From Fusibacter sp. 3D3 (lineage in GTDB: Bacteria; Bacillota; Clostridia; Peptostreptococcales; Acidaminobacteraceae): 64,000 bases of DNA. Below the pieces are notes generated by a model. It was not told the DNA's origin. It saw only the letters and a program-made list of their open reading frames with translations, and did no database searches. The position numbers and the translations under genes were made by a program. Of the stretch, positions 17,853 to 27,023 are shown piece by piece. How positions within the stretch are numbered: position 1 is the first letter of the stretch; each line of letters opens with the position of its first letter. The stretch covers positions 124,001 through 188,000 of the forward strand of contig NZ_BDHH01000006.1 of NCBI RefSeq assembly GCF_001748365.1, given 5' to 3'.

Positions 17853-19374
17853 CAAACGCTCCTAACTGAGGTAAGGTAATTCGAATACCGAACCCACTTT
17901 GTGTATCCGTAAAAGCAGTGATCTTACCACTATGTCTACTCACTATGGATCGGCATATCGCTAAACCGAGCCCTGACCCAGCAACTTGTTGATTTCTAGC
18001 TGGATCAATCCGATAATATTGCGTAAAAATATTTTCAAGCTCATCCACTGGTACACCAACACCGTTGTCAATCATTTCAATCTCTATCAAATCATCAACT
18101 GCCTTTAGTGTAATTTTAAAGATCAAGTGTGCCTGTTTTGAATACTTCATTGAGTTCATTAAGACATTGGTTATAACCCGCTTAAGTTTTGAAGGGTCAA
18201 TCCATGCAAAAAGAGGTTCTTTCTCATCTACCTTATAATCAAAGTGAACCCCTTTATAAGAAGGGTCAAATTGTAATTCATCGACAACATCTTTAAAGAA
18301 AAATTTTAAATCTACCGTTTCAAGTTCAAAGGTCATTGATTCTGTTTCAAGTTCATTATAAAGCTGTAGTTCATTCATCATTTTATCAATCTCAGATAAT
18401 TTCTTTCGAATGTTGTTATAATAATTTGATATTTGATGAGGTTCCTTTACAACCCCATCATTTAATGCTTCTATTTGAACTCTTATAGATGTCAAAGGTG
18501 TCTTGATGTCATGCGTCATGTTGGAAATAAAATCATTCCGATTATTTTCTATCGAAGCTCTGTATTCTTTGGATTCGGCCAATTTTTCAATCATTGCATT
18601 TAAAGGATGAGTGATATAAACAAGGGGTTCATCCGTTATATCCAATCGATTAGTAAAATTTTCTTTACTGACTTCATCAATAATCGTGACCACTTTATTG
18701 AAATTCTTAGTTAATTTTTCTGCACTATACAAGAAAAACACAATCATAAATATAATCAAAATAATAAAGAGCGCAATAAAATAATTGACGACAAATTTCC
18801 CAATTTGACTGGGTATATTGATTACTTTTGTGAGAAAGAATACACTCCCTTTTCCCCCATCTTTAAAATAAAAGTCAAGTTGTCTTGCGACTATGTAGCC
18901 TGTCTTATTAAAGAGTTCTTCGTTTTTAGTTGTATAATAGCCTCCAAATTCAGGCAGAATTGGCCCTGTCACTTTATTAAACCCACTCACAATTTTCCGA
19001 CCTTCATCCGTCTCAAAATTATTAATGGCCTTGACATCCTCATCTTTCCTAATTAGGATAATGGCATCCTCAGGTTTAATTGAATGATTTCGAATAATGG
19101 GCTTATATGTGGACTCAATCAACAATCGTTCAGGATCTTCTAGTATAACACTGTTGATGTATCTAAAAGAAGTCTCATCTGGATTCCACTTTTGAAGCTG
19201 CCATATGCGTTCGTTTACAGATTGAGGATCCGTTAAAAAATTCAGGAACTCAGAACCCGTAATAATCGCAACATAGATTACCAGCACTACAATCGGCAAT
19301 AAAGTCATCACAAACCAGACAAGAACAGCTCTATTTTTGAATCTGTACGCATATTTTTTTTTAGAAAAAAACAT
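17830..19374 (-). CDS. Sensor histidine kinase (HAMP-HisKA-HATPase)
   Basis: 514 residues with transmembrane helices near 16-40 and 192-216 flanking an extracytoplasmic sensor of about 150 residues without a recognised fold. HAMP follows, then the dimerisation helix with phospho-acceptor His in NMTHDIKTPLTSIR, the N box MNSMKYSKQA, G1 IDNGVGVPVDEL and G2 GSGLGLAICRS. The start has GGAGG six bases upstream. It is the third gene of a four-gene operon (pump, adaptor, kinase, regulator). Confidence 0.92.
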   Translation of the reverse strand: MFFSKKKYAYRFKNRAVLVWFVMTLLPIVVLVIYVAIITGSEFLNFLTDPQSVNERIWQLQKWNPDETSFRYINSVILEDPERLLIESTYKPIIRNHSIKPEDAIILIRKDEDVKAINNFETDEGRKIVSGFNKVTGPILPEFGGYYTTKNEELFNKTGYIVARQLDFYFKDGGKGSVFFLTKVINIPSQIGKFVVNYFIALFIILIIFMIVFFLYSAEKLTKNFNKVVTIIDEVSKENFTNRLDITDEPLVYITHPLNAMIEKLAESKEYRASIENNRNDFISNMTHDIKTPLTSIRVQIEALNDGVVKEPHQISNYYNNIRKKLSEIDKMMNELQLYNELETESMTFELETVDLKFFFKDVVDELQFDPSYKGVHFDYKVDEKEPLFAWIDPSKLKRVITNVLMNSMKYSKQAHLIFKITLKAVDDLIEIEMIDNGVGVPVDELENIFTQYYRIDPARNQQVAGSGLGLAICRSIVSRHSGKITAFTDTQSGFGIRITLPQLGAFDEKNFID

Positions 19375-19424
19375 AATGCCTCCATATGAGAGTAAGGGAT
19401 GGTTTACACCATCCCTATTGATCT

Positions 19425-20552
19425 CTATTTTATCACGACTTTGCTATTTTCTGAAAGATATTCTTTACCAAGTACAACAACTTGATCTCCTAAATATAAA
19501 TTTTGAAGGATTTCAACTTTGTCATCACTTTCGCCTCCAGTAATTACCGAAACTTGCTCCACTGTATTATCTGCTTTGATTCGGTAAACATAATGAGATT
19601 CTCCCTCTAGAAGCAACGCACTTTTGGAAACAACTAGAACTTGCTCTAATCGATGCGTGGTTATTTTTATTTCACTATATAGCCCCGACATCAAATCTTC
19701 ATCGCCTTGAATACTGATTTCAATTGGATAGGACCCTTGTTGCCCTACCTCTGAAACTGAAATGACTTCACCTGCGTAAGTTTTATCCAGCGTATTGACA
19801 TAAATAGAAACAGATTGACCCTTTTTAACACTTTTCACATACTTTGAAGTAACCGATGTATTTACTATAAATTGACTTTCTGGTATGATTGTATACCCAT
19901 TCTGAGCCGTTGCATAAATATCTTTTGAAATATTCTTATTCACAACAATACCGTCTACTGGACTTCTTTGAACATAATTATCAAGCTGTTCATTAATCGT
20001 TGATAACGTGCTATTATAACTTGCCGTCGCATTTTCATAAGCTCTTTGCTCATTTTCAAGCGCTGTTTTTGCATTATCTAAAGTCGACTGAGATGTCGCG
20101 CCAGATTCAAACAATTGTTTTTGATCATTATAATCATCTTCAGCTTTTTTTAAACTATCTTTAGACTGATCCAGCGCATTTTTTTGCTGTGTTAATGTTT
20201 GATTTTTAGAAACGTCAAACGTATCTCGATTTATTTCAAACAACACATCATTTTTACTTACGCGATCTCCCACTTCAAAATAGATTGCTTTAACATCTCC
20301 AGCCATTTTAGCGGTGACATTAAACGTTTCAACGGGATCAATTGATCCTATTGTGAACACAGTTTCATCTATATCCCCTTTAGCAACTATTTCAGAACTT
20401 ACAGTGGTCGCAACTTCTGATTCTAATCCCACTTGTAGTGCTGAACGATCATTGCTTATTGCCTTTTTAGGTTTGGGGATAAATATAACGACCAAGATTG
20501 CAATGATTGCTACGCCAACTATAATCCATTTTTTATTCATTTTCATTTTCAT
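19425..20552 (-). CDS. RND efflux adaptor (membrane-anchored HlyD/AcrA type)
   Basis: A 375-residue adaptor. Unlike the adaptor at 8366-9475 it has no lipobox: residues about 8-26 (WIIVGVAIIAILVVIFI) are an uncleaved N-terminal anchor. Lipoyl half KMAGDVKAIYFEVGDRVSKN, a long coiled-coil hairpin (about 95-165), second half RSPVDGIVVNKNISKD and beta domains follow. It overlaps the pump gene. The ATG at 20552 is favoured because AAGGG is about eight bases upstream; in-frame GTG and ATG codons next to it are alternatives. Confidence 0.87.
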   Translation of the reverse strand: MKMKMNKKWIIVGVAIIAILVVIFIPKPKKAISNDRSALQVGLESEVATTVSSEIVAKGDIDETVFTIGSIDPVETFNVTAKMAGDVKAIYFEVGDRVSKNDVLFEINRDTFDVSKNQTLTQQKNALDQSKDSLKKAEDDYNDQKQLFESGATSQSTLDNAKTALENEQRAYENATASYNSTLSTINEQLDNYVQRSPVDGIVVNKNISKDIYATAQNGYTIIPESQFIVNTSVTSKYVKSVKKGQSVSIYVNTLDKTYAGEVISVSEVGQQGSYPIEISIQGDEDLMSGLYSEIKITTHRLEQVLVVSKSALLLEGESHYVYRIKADNTVEQVSVITGGESDDKVEILQNLYLGDQVVVLGKEYLSENSKVVIK

Positions 20553-23500
20553 TTTCTTCACCCTTCCACCATTTCATCGTTCTTTTTTCTATACTATAGT
20601 AAATCATCGGAATTATAAGCAAGGTTAAAACAGTTGACACAATAAGTCCGAAGATAAGCGCAAATCCCAACTGACTAAAAGTTGAATTATAAAGCGCTAA
20701 CGGCAAAACACCGCCTATTGTTGTTAATGAAGTTGCAAGTACAGGCTGAACTCTTGTTTTTACAGCTTCTGCTACAGCATCTCTAAGTGCTACACCAGTA
20801 TTTCTGAGATAATTGATATAATCAATCAAGACGATCGCATCATTAACTGCAATTCCAACCAGAGCCACGATTCCAAACATTGCGTAAAATCCAAGGCTAT
20901 TTTGTGTAATAATAAGACCTAATATGACACCTATCAACGCAAATGGAATGGATAGCAATATAATCATCGGTTGAACAAAGGAATTGAACTGAAGCACTAA
21001 AATAATATAGACCACAAGAAGTGCAATGCCAAAATTTCTGCCCATATTGCCGATTTGTTCATTTAAGTCATTCATACCACCACTTACTGCTGTCGTTATA
21101 TTTTGAGGTAATTCTATATGCTTTACTGCCTCAGAATAAGCCGTACTGACTTCACGAACATTGTAACCCTCCTTTAAATCCCCTTCAATGGAGACAATGA
21201 CTTCGCCATCCTCTTTATTAATGCTGCCTATCCCTGTCTGTATTTTAAGCGTTGCCACATCGTCGAAATAGATTTTATTGCCCGCATTGTTCATAAAGAA
21301 AATGCGATCAAAATCCTTAACGCTATTGATTTGATCCTCAGAATAATAAACTGAGATATCGTATTCCTCCGAACTTTCTACATAAGTGCCCACTGTTGAG
21401 CCTGAAATATATTTTCTAAGCTCTGAAGAAATTTGTGCAACAGTCAACCCATAATAAGTGGCTCTGTTGCCATCGATATTAATGATCATTTCTTTTTTGC
21501 CACCATCTGTTGAGATTCTAGGTTCAACAATCCCTTCAATCTTAGACAATTCCGCTAAATACTGCTCAGCCACTGGACGGATTTCGTCCAAATTATCGCC
21601 TTTTAAGCTCAAACTTACATCTGCCCCGCTTGACATGGGCGACATAGTACTTTGTTGATCTAGTTGGAACTCTGCACCCGGAATAATATTAATCCGACTC
21701 CTGATCTGATTTTCAATTTCTGAGCCGCTTAGAATTCGATCGTCTTTATCGATTAACTCGACTACGATCTCTGCTTTATTGAAACCATCTGAACCCACTT
21801 TAGAAGTAAAAGATTCCAGATCCACAATATCATATAGATTCGACTCAACTTGTTTTACGATACGATCTGTATCATCAAGTGGTGTTCCCACGGGCGCTTC
21901 AATATTGATTTTAAGCGCTGTGGGTTCTTCATAAGGGAATAATTCGACCTTTAGAATCCCCAGTGGTATCGTCATAACTGAACCGATAAACATGACCACT
22001 GCAAGTAGAATAATGATGAATTTTTTGCCTCTTGAAATCAGCACCGTAAAGATAAATTGCTTGTATTTTTCCATCATCCCCGGTGCGTTACTTTTTTCAG
22101 CCCTTTTAGAAGCAAAGGTTTTTATCGCATAAACAGCTGTAAAAACAAACGCCAAAAGGATACTTGCATTCGTTATTTTCCATTGATCGGAAAACGCCAC
22201 GAGCGACAATAAAAATATAACAATCCCTGCTGTTACATTTCTAATTTTATCTGAAAAAAGATGATGGCTGTTTTTCTTTTTATAAGGCGTTAGAAATTTG
22301 GCAGAAAGTGTTGGCGTAATCACAATGGAAACAAAGAAAGAGGCTGCAATAATATATATGATCGTCTTAGGAATATTTGAGATAAATTGTCCCATTACCC
22401 CCGGTGTCATGGCAACAGGCACAAAAGCACCTAATGTTGTCAAAGTTGCTGCTAAAACTGCTGGTGCAACTTGATTCGTCCCAAATTTAGAAGCCGTTAT
22501 GCGATCTACACCTTCATCCCTAAGCCGATCTATATTTTCCATGACCACGATAGCATTATCGACTAAGAGCCCTAAGGCGATGATAAACCCTGCCAGTGAT
22601 AATGTATTAAAGGTAACACCTGTGAATGTCATGACGATAAAACTTATAAATAACGATATGGGTATTACCGTGGCAACAATGAGTGCTTCATTGAGACCAA
22701 TAAAGATATAGAGCACAATGACAACACATATCAATCCCCCAAGAGCATTATTGATAACCGTACTTAAATCTTTAACCACATCCACACTCATGTCGCTGGT
22801 TACAATAAAATCGACATCTTCTGGAATGGCGTGTTCAGGTTTATTTTCTATAATCGCTCTAATCTCACTGGCTGGTCCAACGATATCATTACCATCTTCT
22901 CTATAAACCGTTAAATATATCGCTGGGGTCGATACTTTTTCAGCATCATCATTATTTACAAATACCCTAGAGTAGTTGTCTGGATCTTTATGTGCATCCT
23001 CAACAGTTGCCACATCCTTTAAAAAGATCGTCCTAGAGGCAGACGTTTCAATCGCTAAATTACGAATATCCTCTACATTTGTAAAACGCTCATCCACGCG
23101 AATATTAACGGTTGTATTATCAATATTTTTTTCACCAGCAGGCATATTCATATTCGAACTTTGAAGTGCAGATGTAATGTTCTGATAAGACAATCCATAT
23201 TCAAGGAGTCTTACTTGATCCACAACGACTTTTATTTCTCGATCATACCCCCCCGAAAGGTCCACTTGTTTGATACCAGGAATGTTCTCAATTTCATCCT
23301 GAATTCTCTCGCCATATTTTTTGAGCTCTGCTAAGTTATAATTCCCTGTCATCGTAATCGAAAATATAGGGATATCTCCCGTTTTAAATACGCCAACTGT
23401 AGCATCATCAGAAGCCCCCTCTGGAAAACTGATTTTAGCGAGTTCATTTCGAACCGTTTGCTCTGCATCATCCATATCGGTGTCATCACTATACTCCAAT

Positions 23501-23817
23501 ATGATTCTTACAAAGCCACTTTGAACAGTGGCATTAACTTTGTCGACACCCTCCAAACTCTTTACTTTTTTTTCAATTGGATCTGAAACCAACGTGTTCA
23601 CATCATCTGCTGATGCCCCAGGATATGTTTTAAAAATATAAAGCATATTGGTAGAGACATCTGGTACAGTCTCTTTTGGCAAACTGTTATATGCATTATA
23701 GCCAAGTATAAGGACCGCAAAAATGATTAAAAAAACAATTTTGTAGCGATCTATAAACCCTGATGCTATCTTTCCAAGTATATTCTTGGGCATTTTGAGT
23801 TCTGGTAAATCTTTCAT
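20533..23817 (-). CDS. RND-family efflux permease (second paralogue)
   Basis: A 1094-residue full-length RND pump and a distant paralogue of the one at 9465-12710. It shares the layout: N-terminal helix, two porter loops, GFIIALGLLVDNAIVVMENI and GIVALVGIAVNDAIVLIDY in the helix bundles, and the C-terminal run LATSLTTIGGVLPLAL. Substrate unknown. It is the first gene of an operon with an adaptor, kinase and response regulator. The ribosome-binding site (AGGAGG, 8 bases before ATG 23817) lies inside a hairpin. Confidence 0.93.
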   Translation of the reverse strand: MKDLPELKMPKNILGKIASGFIDRYKIVFLIIFAVLILGYNAYNSLPKETVPDVSTNMLYIFKTYPGASADDVNTLVSDPIEKKVKSLEGVDKVNATVQSGFVRIILEYSDDTDMDDAEQTVRNELAKISFPEGASDDATVGVFKTGDIPIFSITMTGNYNLAELKKYGERIQDEIENIPGIKQVDLSGGYDREIKVVVDQVRLLEYGLSYQNITSALQSSNMNMPAGEKNIDNTTVNIRVDERFTNVEDIRNLAIETSASRTIFLKDVATVEDAHKDPDNYSRVFVNNDDAEKVSTPAIYLTVYREDGNDIVGPASEIRAIIENKPEHAIPEDVDFIVTSDMSVDVVKDLSTVINNALGGLICVVIVLYIFIGLNEALIVATVIPISLFISFIVMTFTGVTFNTLSLAGFIIALGLLVDNAIVVMENIDRLRDEGVDRITASKFGTNQVAPAVLAATLTTLGAFVPVAMTPGVMGQFISNIPKTIIYIIAASFFVSIVITPTLSAKFLTPYKKKNSHHLFSDKIRNVTAGIVIFLLSLVAFSDQWKITNASILLAFVFTAVYAIKTFASKRAEKSNAPGMMEKYKQFIFTVLISRGKKFIIILLAVVMFIGSVMTIPLGILKVELFPYEEPTALKINIEAPVGTPLDDTDRIVKQVESNLYDIVDLESFTSKVGSDGFNKAEIVVELIDKDDRILSGSEIENQIRSRINIIPGAEFQLDQQSTMSPMSSGADVSLSLKGDNLDEIRPVAEQYLAELSKIEGIVEPRISTDGGKKEMIINIDGNRATYYGLTVAQISSELRKYISGSTVGTYVESSEEYDISVYYSEDQINSVKDFDRIFFMNNAGNKIYFDDVATLKIQTGIGSINKEDGEVIVSIEGDLKEGYNVREVSTAYSEAVKHIELPQNITTAVSGGMNDLNEQIGNMGRNFGIALLVVYIILVLQFNSFVQPMIILLSIPFALIGVILGLIITQNSLGFYAMFGIVALVGIAVNDAIVLIDYINYLRNTGVALRDAVAEAVKTRVQPVLATSLTTIGGVLPLALYNSTFSQLGFALIFGLIVSTVLTLLIIPMIYYSIEKRTMKWWKGEENENENE

Positions 23818-23826
23818 AGAAAAAGC

Positions 23827-23860
23827 CTCCTGTTGTATTCTTAATACTAGAATACAGGAG
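23827..23860 (-). promoter_or_regulatory. Hairpin sequestering the ribosome-binding site of the second RND operon
   Basis: On the minus strand CTCC-TGTATTC and GAATACA-ACA-GGAG form an 11-bp stem with a three-base bulge and a nine-base loop. The 3' arm contains the AGGAG that serves the ATG at 23817. Formation of this stem should lower translation of the pump. Confidence 0.55.
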
Positions 23861-23924
23861 ACTCTCTAAAATAGACCTTATAAACTATTAATTTTTTCCT
23901 AATTAAACGCTAATCTGCACTTAA

Positions 23925-24365
23925 CTATAGATCCATATGACACCATTTCTTGCAAAATTGAGCCTTTTTCTGACAATTGACTTGTAAAGAACCACATTTA
24001 GGACAAACTTGATGATCCTGTTTAAAATCAATTGCATAACGATGGTCACAACTTTCACATACGAATTGACATTGTTCAGTGGTATAATGGCCACCCTTAA
24101 TGGAGATCGCTTTGCCTTCCAATAAGGCACTGGTTAATTTAGTACGTCCAGATTCAATGATCAATTGAAAGGTTTGTCTTGATATGCCCATTTGCGCCGC
24201 ACAGTCTTCTTGAGATAAGGCTTCAACATCTTTTAATCGCATTGCTTCAAGTTCTTCAACCGTAAGATTGATCTCATCCAGTTTGCACTTTGGAATACCA
24301 TAGGGTACAAAATAGCTTTCTTTTGGAAATTGTGAGACGCGTCTAAATCGCTTTGGTCTTGCCAT
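23925..24365 (-). CDS. DUF134-family DNA-binding-like protein with C-terminal zinc ribbon
   Basis: 146 residues. The N-terminal half is DUF134: MARPKRFRRV, then LTVEELEAMRLKDVEALSQE, then DCAAQMGISRQTFQ, a sigma-70 region 4-like helix-turn-helix. The C-terminal half has four cysteines in a zinc-ribbon spacing (CESC and CPKC) followed by further cysteines (NCQ, FCKKWCH). The start has GAGGAGG five bases upstream. Its targets are unknown; relatives often sit near dinitrogenase-cofactor or NifX-like genes, absent here. Confidence 0.85.
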   Translation of the reverse strand: MARPKRFRRVSQFPKESYFVPYGIPKCKLDEINLTVEELEAMRLKDVEALSQEDCAAQMGISRQTFQLIIESGRTKLTSALLEGKAISIKGGHYTTEQCQFVCESCDHRYAIDFKQDHQVCPKCGSLQVNCQKKAQFCKKWCHMDL

Positions 24366-24430
24366 AGTGCCTCCTCATTAATATTCATCTGTAAATTGTA
24401 TCATAAAATGAACTCACTTTTATAGTAATT

Positions 24431-26314
24431 TTATAAATTTAACTTATAGTAAACTTGATATAGCGCTTCTAAATCCACTACCAGATTACCATACATCTGG
24501 TAGAAATCAAGATCTGTACTGTTGTTTTCAGAGCTGTTCAACTTTGAGATTTTATCCTCTAGAGCCAAGATTTCATTTTCAACTCTATCTTTTTTCTGTT
24601 GGTCTAGTACTTTTTGAATCTGAGCCTCGTTTAATTGATTTTCTTTAGATATCTCATTTTTTACCAACGACTTTGACGACACTGAATTTGGCTGCACGAT
24701 ATGAGCCCTGCAATATTGATCATAATTGCCATTAAAGCTCATCATTTCCCCGTTTTTAAGTTCAAGAATACGGGTGACACATTGGTTGAGATAAAACCGA
24801 TCATGAGAAACGGCTATAACCGTCCCTTTAAAACTTAAAATCGCATTTTCAATGGCCTCTCTGGATTCAAGATCTAAATGATTTGTTGGCTCATCCAAGA
24901 TTAAGCAATGTGGCTGGTAGAGCATAATTTTTGCAAGCTCTACCCTTGCTTTTTCGCCACCACTGAGCACTTCTATCGCTTTGTATACTTCATCACCATA
25001 GAAATTAAAAAGTGCCAAATGTTTTTTTATATCTTTTTCTTCTAATTTTGTAAAACAAGTTTCAAATTCTTCAAATACACTTCTGGACTCATCTTCAAAG
25101 TTAATCTCTTGTCCTAAATAAGCGTAGTTTACCCACTTTCCAAAGTTAACATGTCCCTTGAAGTGAGCGTCGTTTCCTAAAATGATATTGAGCAGTGTCG
25201 TTTTCCCACATCCATTTGGACCAATAAGGCCTATGCGCTCGCCCCCATGTATCTTAAACGAAATATTTTTAAAAATACAGTAATCTTCAAATTGCTTTGT
25301 AAGATGCTCCACCAACACGATATCTTTACTCATATGTCCCGCGGGTTTGAAGCTTAACTTTGGTTTTGACTTTTGCGCTAAATTCTCATTCTTTCTCATT
25401 TCCACAAGCAACTTTTGTGATCTCGTTTTAAGTTTTTCGACTTCCTTTTCTGAACTTTTAGATTGCTTAATTTTTTTATATTTTCTAAGCTTTTGAACTT
25501 TTTCTTCTCCATCTCTAATCTGCTTTTTCAAATTAGAATGTTCTTTTAAATAAAAACTCGTGATTCTTGTTTTTTGATCTATATAGCTTGTATAATTACA
25601 CTTCTTAACAGTCAGATGGCCATGATTCAGCTCTGCTATTCTCGTCGTTACTCGATCTAAAAAATAGCGATCATGTGATACGATTAAAACGCCTCCCGAA
25701 AACTTTTTAATAAATTCTTCGAGCCATTCTATAGCCTTAATATCAAGGTGATTCGTCGGCTCATCCAAGATAAGCAAATCTGGCTCATCTAATAAAATTC
25801 GAGCAAGTGCAACCCGCATCTTCTCGCCGCCACTAAGTCTCTCGATTGGGAGTTCAAGCGCACCTGCTCTCAAACCCAAACCCATTAATATTTTTTTAAT
25901 TTTACTTTGTAAATTATAGCCATCTATTGCCTCAAATTTCTCGTAAAGCTTTTCATATCGCCGCATGCATTCCGCATACGCTTTTGGATCAAGGTCGCTT
26001 TCAAGCTTCTTAAACACTTCACTCATTTGAGTTTCAATCTGAAAAAGTGCTTCATGATGCAAAGCATTTTTCCCATTTTCCTGCTCATCACTATTTTGCG
26101 ACAAATAACCCACTTTAATACCACTTGAAAAATAATGTTGCCCAAAGTCTGGCGTCTCAATCCCCATGGCAATTTTCAACAAAGTTGACTTACCAGAACC
26201 ATTGGCGCCCACAAGTGAAACACATTCGCCGCTCTCAACCATGAGTGAAACCTCATCTAATACAATCTTGTTTTGATACGCTTTACCTATGCTTTGTAAC
26301 GTTAATAAACCCAT
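24431..26314 (-). CDS. ABC-F ATPase, candidate ribosome-protection antibiotic resistance protein
   Basis: A 627-residue soluble protein with two ABC domains and no membrane segment. Domain 1 has Walker A GANGSGKST, signature LSGGEKMRVALARILL and Walker B LLILDEPTNHLD. A charged linker of about 80 residues follows (LKEHSNLKKQIRDGEEKVQK), which would reach the ribosomal P/E site. Domain 2 has GPNGCGKTT, LSGGEKARVELAKIML and CLILDEPTNHLD. A C-terminal coiled extension ends the protein. ABC-F proteins either tune translation or displace ribosome-targeting antibiotics. The long leader with an upstream ORF and two terminators argues for the inducible resistance type. Start has AGGAGG upstream. Confidence 0.88.
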   Translation of the reverse strand: MGLLTLQSIGKAYQNKIVLDEVSLMVESGECVSLVGANGSGKSTLLKIAMGIETPDFGQHYFSSGIKVGYLSQNSDEQENGKNALHHEALFQIETQMSEVFKKLESDLDPKAYAECMRRYEKLYEKFEAIDGYNLQSKIKKILMGLGLRAGALELPIERLSGGEKMRVALARILLDEPDLLILDEPTNHLDIKAIEWLEEFIKKFSGGVLIVSHDRYFLDRVTTRIAELNHGHLTVKKCNYTSYIDQKTRITSFYLKEHSNLKKQIRDGEEKVQKLRKYKKIKQSKSSEKEVEKLKTRSQKLLVEMRKNENLAQKSKPKLSFKPAGHMSKDIVLVEHLTKQFEDYCIFKNISFKIHGGERIGLIGPNGCGKTTLLNIILGNDAHFKGHVNFGKWVNYAYLGQEINFEDESRSVFEEFETCFTKLEEKDIKKHLALFNFYGDEVYKAIEVLSGGEKARVELAKIMLYQPHCLILDEPTNHLDLESREAIENAILSFKGTVIAVSHDRFYLNQCVTRILELKNGEMMSFNGNYDQYCRAHIVQPNSVSSKSLVKNEISKENQLNEAQIQKVLDQQKKDRVENEILALEDKISKLNSSENNSTDLDFYQMYGNLVVDLEALYQVYYKLNL

Positions 26315-26348
26315 CTTATCCTCCTATTAAATCAAAAATTTCATTTTG

Positions 26349-26421
26349 GGAGGTTAATATTCAGTCGCATTGGGACACATCGCATTTAGGCGTTTTGGGT
26401 CCAAATGGCATCAGTTAATAG
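26349..26421. repeat. Long imperfect palindrome in the ABC-F leader
   Basis: The left arm starting GGTTAATATTCAGTCGCATT and the right arm ending GGCATCAGTTAATAGCC are imperfectly complementary across about 70 bases. AATGCGA is also directly repeated within it. It may be part of an antiterminator, or a relic of an inserted element. Confidence 0.35.
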
Positions 26422-26435
26422 CCTTTATTTTTTAC

Positions 26436-26467
26436 AAAAAAAGCTCTATTCTGAACGAATAGAGCTC
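26436..26467 (-). terminator. Leader terminator 2 ahead of the ABC-F gene
   Basis: AGCTCTATTC and GAATAGAGCT form a perfect 10-bp stem with a five-base loop, followed on the minus strand by seven T. It lies about 120 bases before the ABC-F start, so read-through is needed for expression. Confidence 0.85.
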
Positions 26468-26601
26468 TTGCGTTTACAAATATTATAACAGCATTATAAA
26501 CAGGCTTGTGACACCCCTCCATAACACCTTCAAATTTGCACTAAAATACAACCATCGAACAGGGATCATGGTCTAAACATTATTGACACAACAAAAACCA
26601 T

Positions 26602-26634
26602 CTGTAAAAAAAGCATTTCTCACAGAAACTTGCT
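26602..26634 (-). terminator. Leader terminator 1 ahead of the ABC-F gene
   Basis: On the minus strand AGCAAGTTTCT and AGAAATGCT pair with a two-base bulge around a GTG loop, followed by seven T. It lies about 80 bases after the short upstream ORF stops. Confidence 0.65.
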
Positions 26635-26716
26635 GTATAATATAATATTTTTCTTGATCCCGGCTACTGAGATGTTAGCTCCGCATAAAGCTCACCGAAT
26701 ATTAACCTTATTGTCT

Positions 26717-26773
26717 CTATTCGAAGCAAACTCCACTACCAGCAGCCGGTACGTTATGTGCAAATCTTTTCAT
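26717..26773 (-). CDS. 18-residue leader peptide upstream of the ABC-F gene
   Basis: ATG at 26773 to TAG at 26717 encodes MKRFAHNVPAAGSGVCFE. AGGAGTG lies six bases upstream, a better site than many long genes here have. The codons for Pro-Ala-Ala (CCGGCTGCTG) form one arm of a 10-bp stem with a downstream segment, so a ribosome stalled or slowed there would change the fold. I do not recognise the peptide from known leaders. Too short for homology; the argument is position, ribosome-binding site and structure. Confidence 0.55.
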   Translation of the reverse strand: MKRFAHNVPAAGSGVCFE

Positions 26774-26811
26774 GATAAACACTCCTGTACCTTCGTATTT
26801 TATGCAACTCA

Positions 26812-26820
26812 ATTATAACA
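26812..26820 (-). promoter_or_regulatory. Extended -10 promoter for the ABC-F leader
   Basis: TGT-TATAAT on the minus strand is an extended -10 (TGn TATAAT); the -35 region is weak (TGGTAA). It places the transcript start near 26805, about 32 bases before the short leader ORF. Confidence 0.5.
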
Positions 26821-26961
26821 CCTCATTTTTAAGATTACCATTACAAATACTTTACAAAAGAAAGTCAATCTCTTGACATAATAAGCAATATTTTATCGCA
26901 ACCAATCTGTCCCTATCGAATACACGATATCTGTTCGTTTACTTAGTGCAGATAAAATGAC

Positions 26962-26967
26962 TATAAT
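26962..26967 (+). promoter_or_regulatory. Probable -10 of the pdxS-pdxT promoter
   Basis: TATAAT at 26962-26967 with a weak -35 (TTACTT, 17-base spacing) puts the start near 26974, about 50 bases before pdxS. Confidence 0.4.
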
Positions 26968-27023
26968 CTAATGAGCTCACAAATCGAATCCCTAAAATAA
27001 AATCACAAATTAGGAGGTCAATC

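Larger units (their letters stand above)
26315..26805 (-). promoter_or_regulatory. Attenuator-type leader of the ABC-F gene
   Basis: About 490 bases without a long ORF. Minus strand, in order: extended -10 promoter (26812), an 18-codon ORF with a good ribosome-binding site (26717-26773), a stem pairing the ORF's CCGGCTGCTG (26740-26749) with CAGTAGCCGG (26660-26669), terminator 1 (26602-26634), a second possible promoter near 26483, terminator 2 (26436-26467), then the ABC-F ribosome-binding site. GGTTAATATTC just after the short ORF is exactly complementary to GAATATTAACC at 26352-26362. This is the layout of ribosome-mediated attenuation, inferred from sequence only. Confidence 0.6.

Noticed and set aside
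9465-23817. Two RND operons as a recent tandem duplication
   Set aside because: Permeases and adaptors are clearly diverged, the adaptors differ in anchoring, and the regulators are of unrelated types.
26630-26818. 62-codon plus-strand ORF in the pdxS-ABC-F spacer
   Set aside because: It has no ribosome-binding site and is antisense to the structured ABC-F leader.
26882-26910. TTGACA at 26883 as the pdxS -35
   Set aside because: No acceptable -10 lies 16-18 bases downstream; the TATAAT at 26962 is a better candidate.
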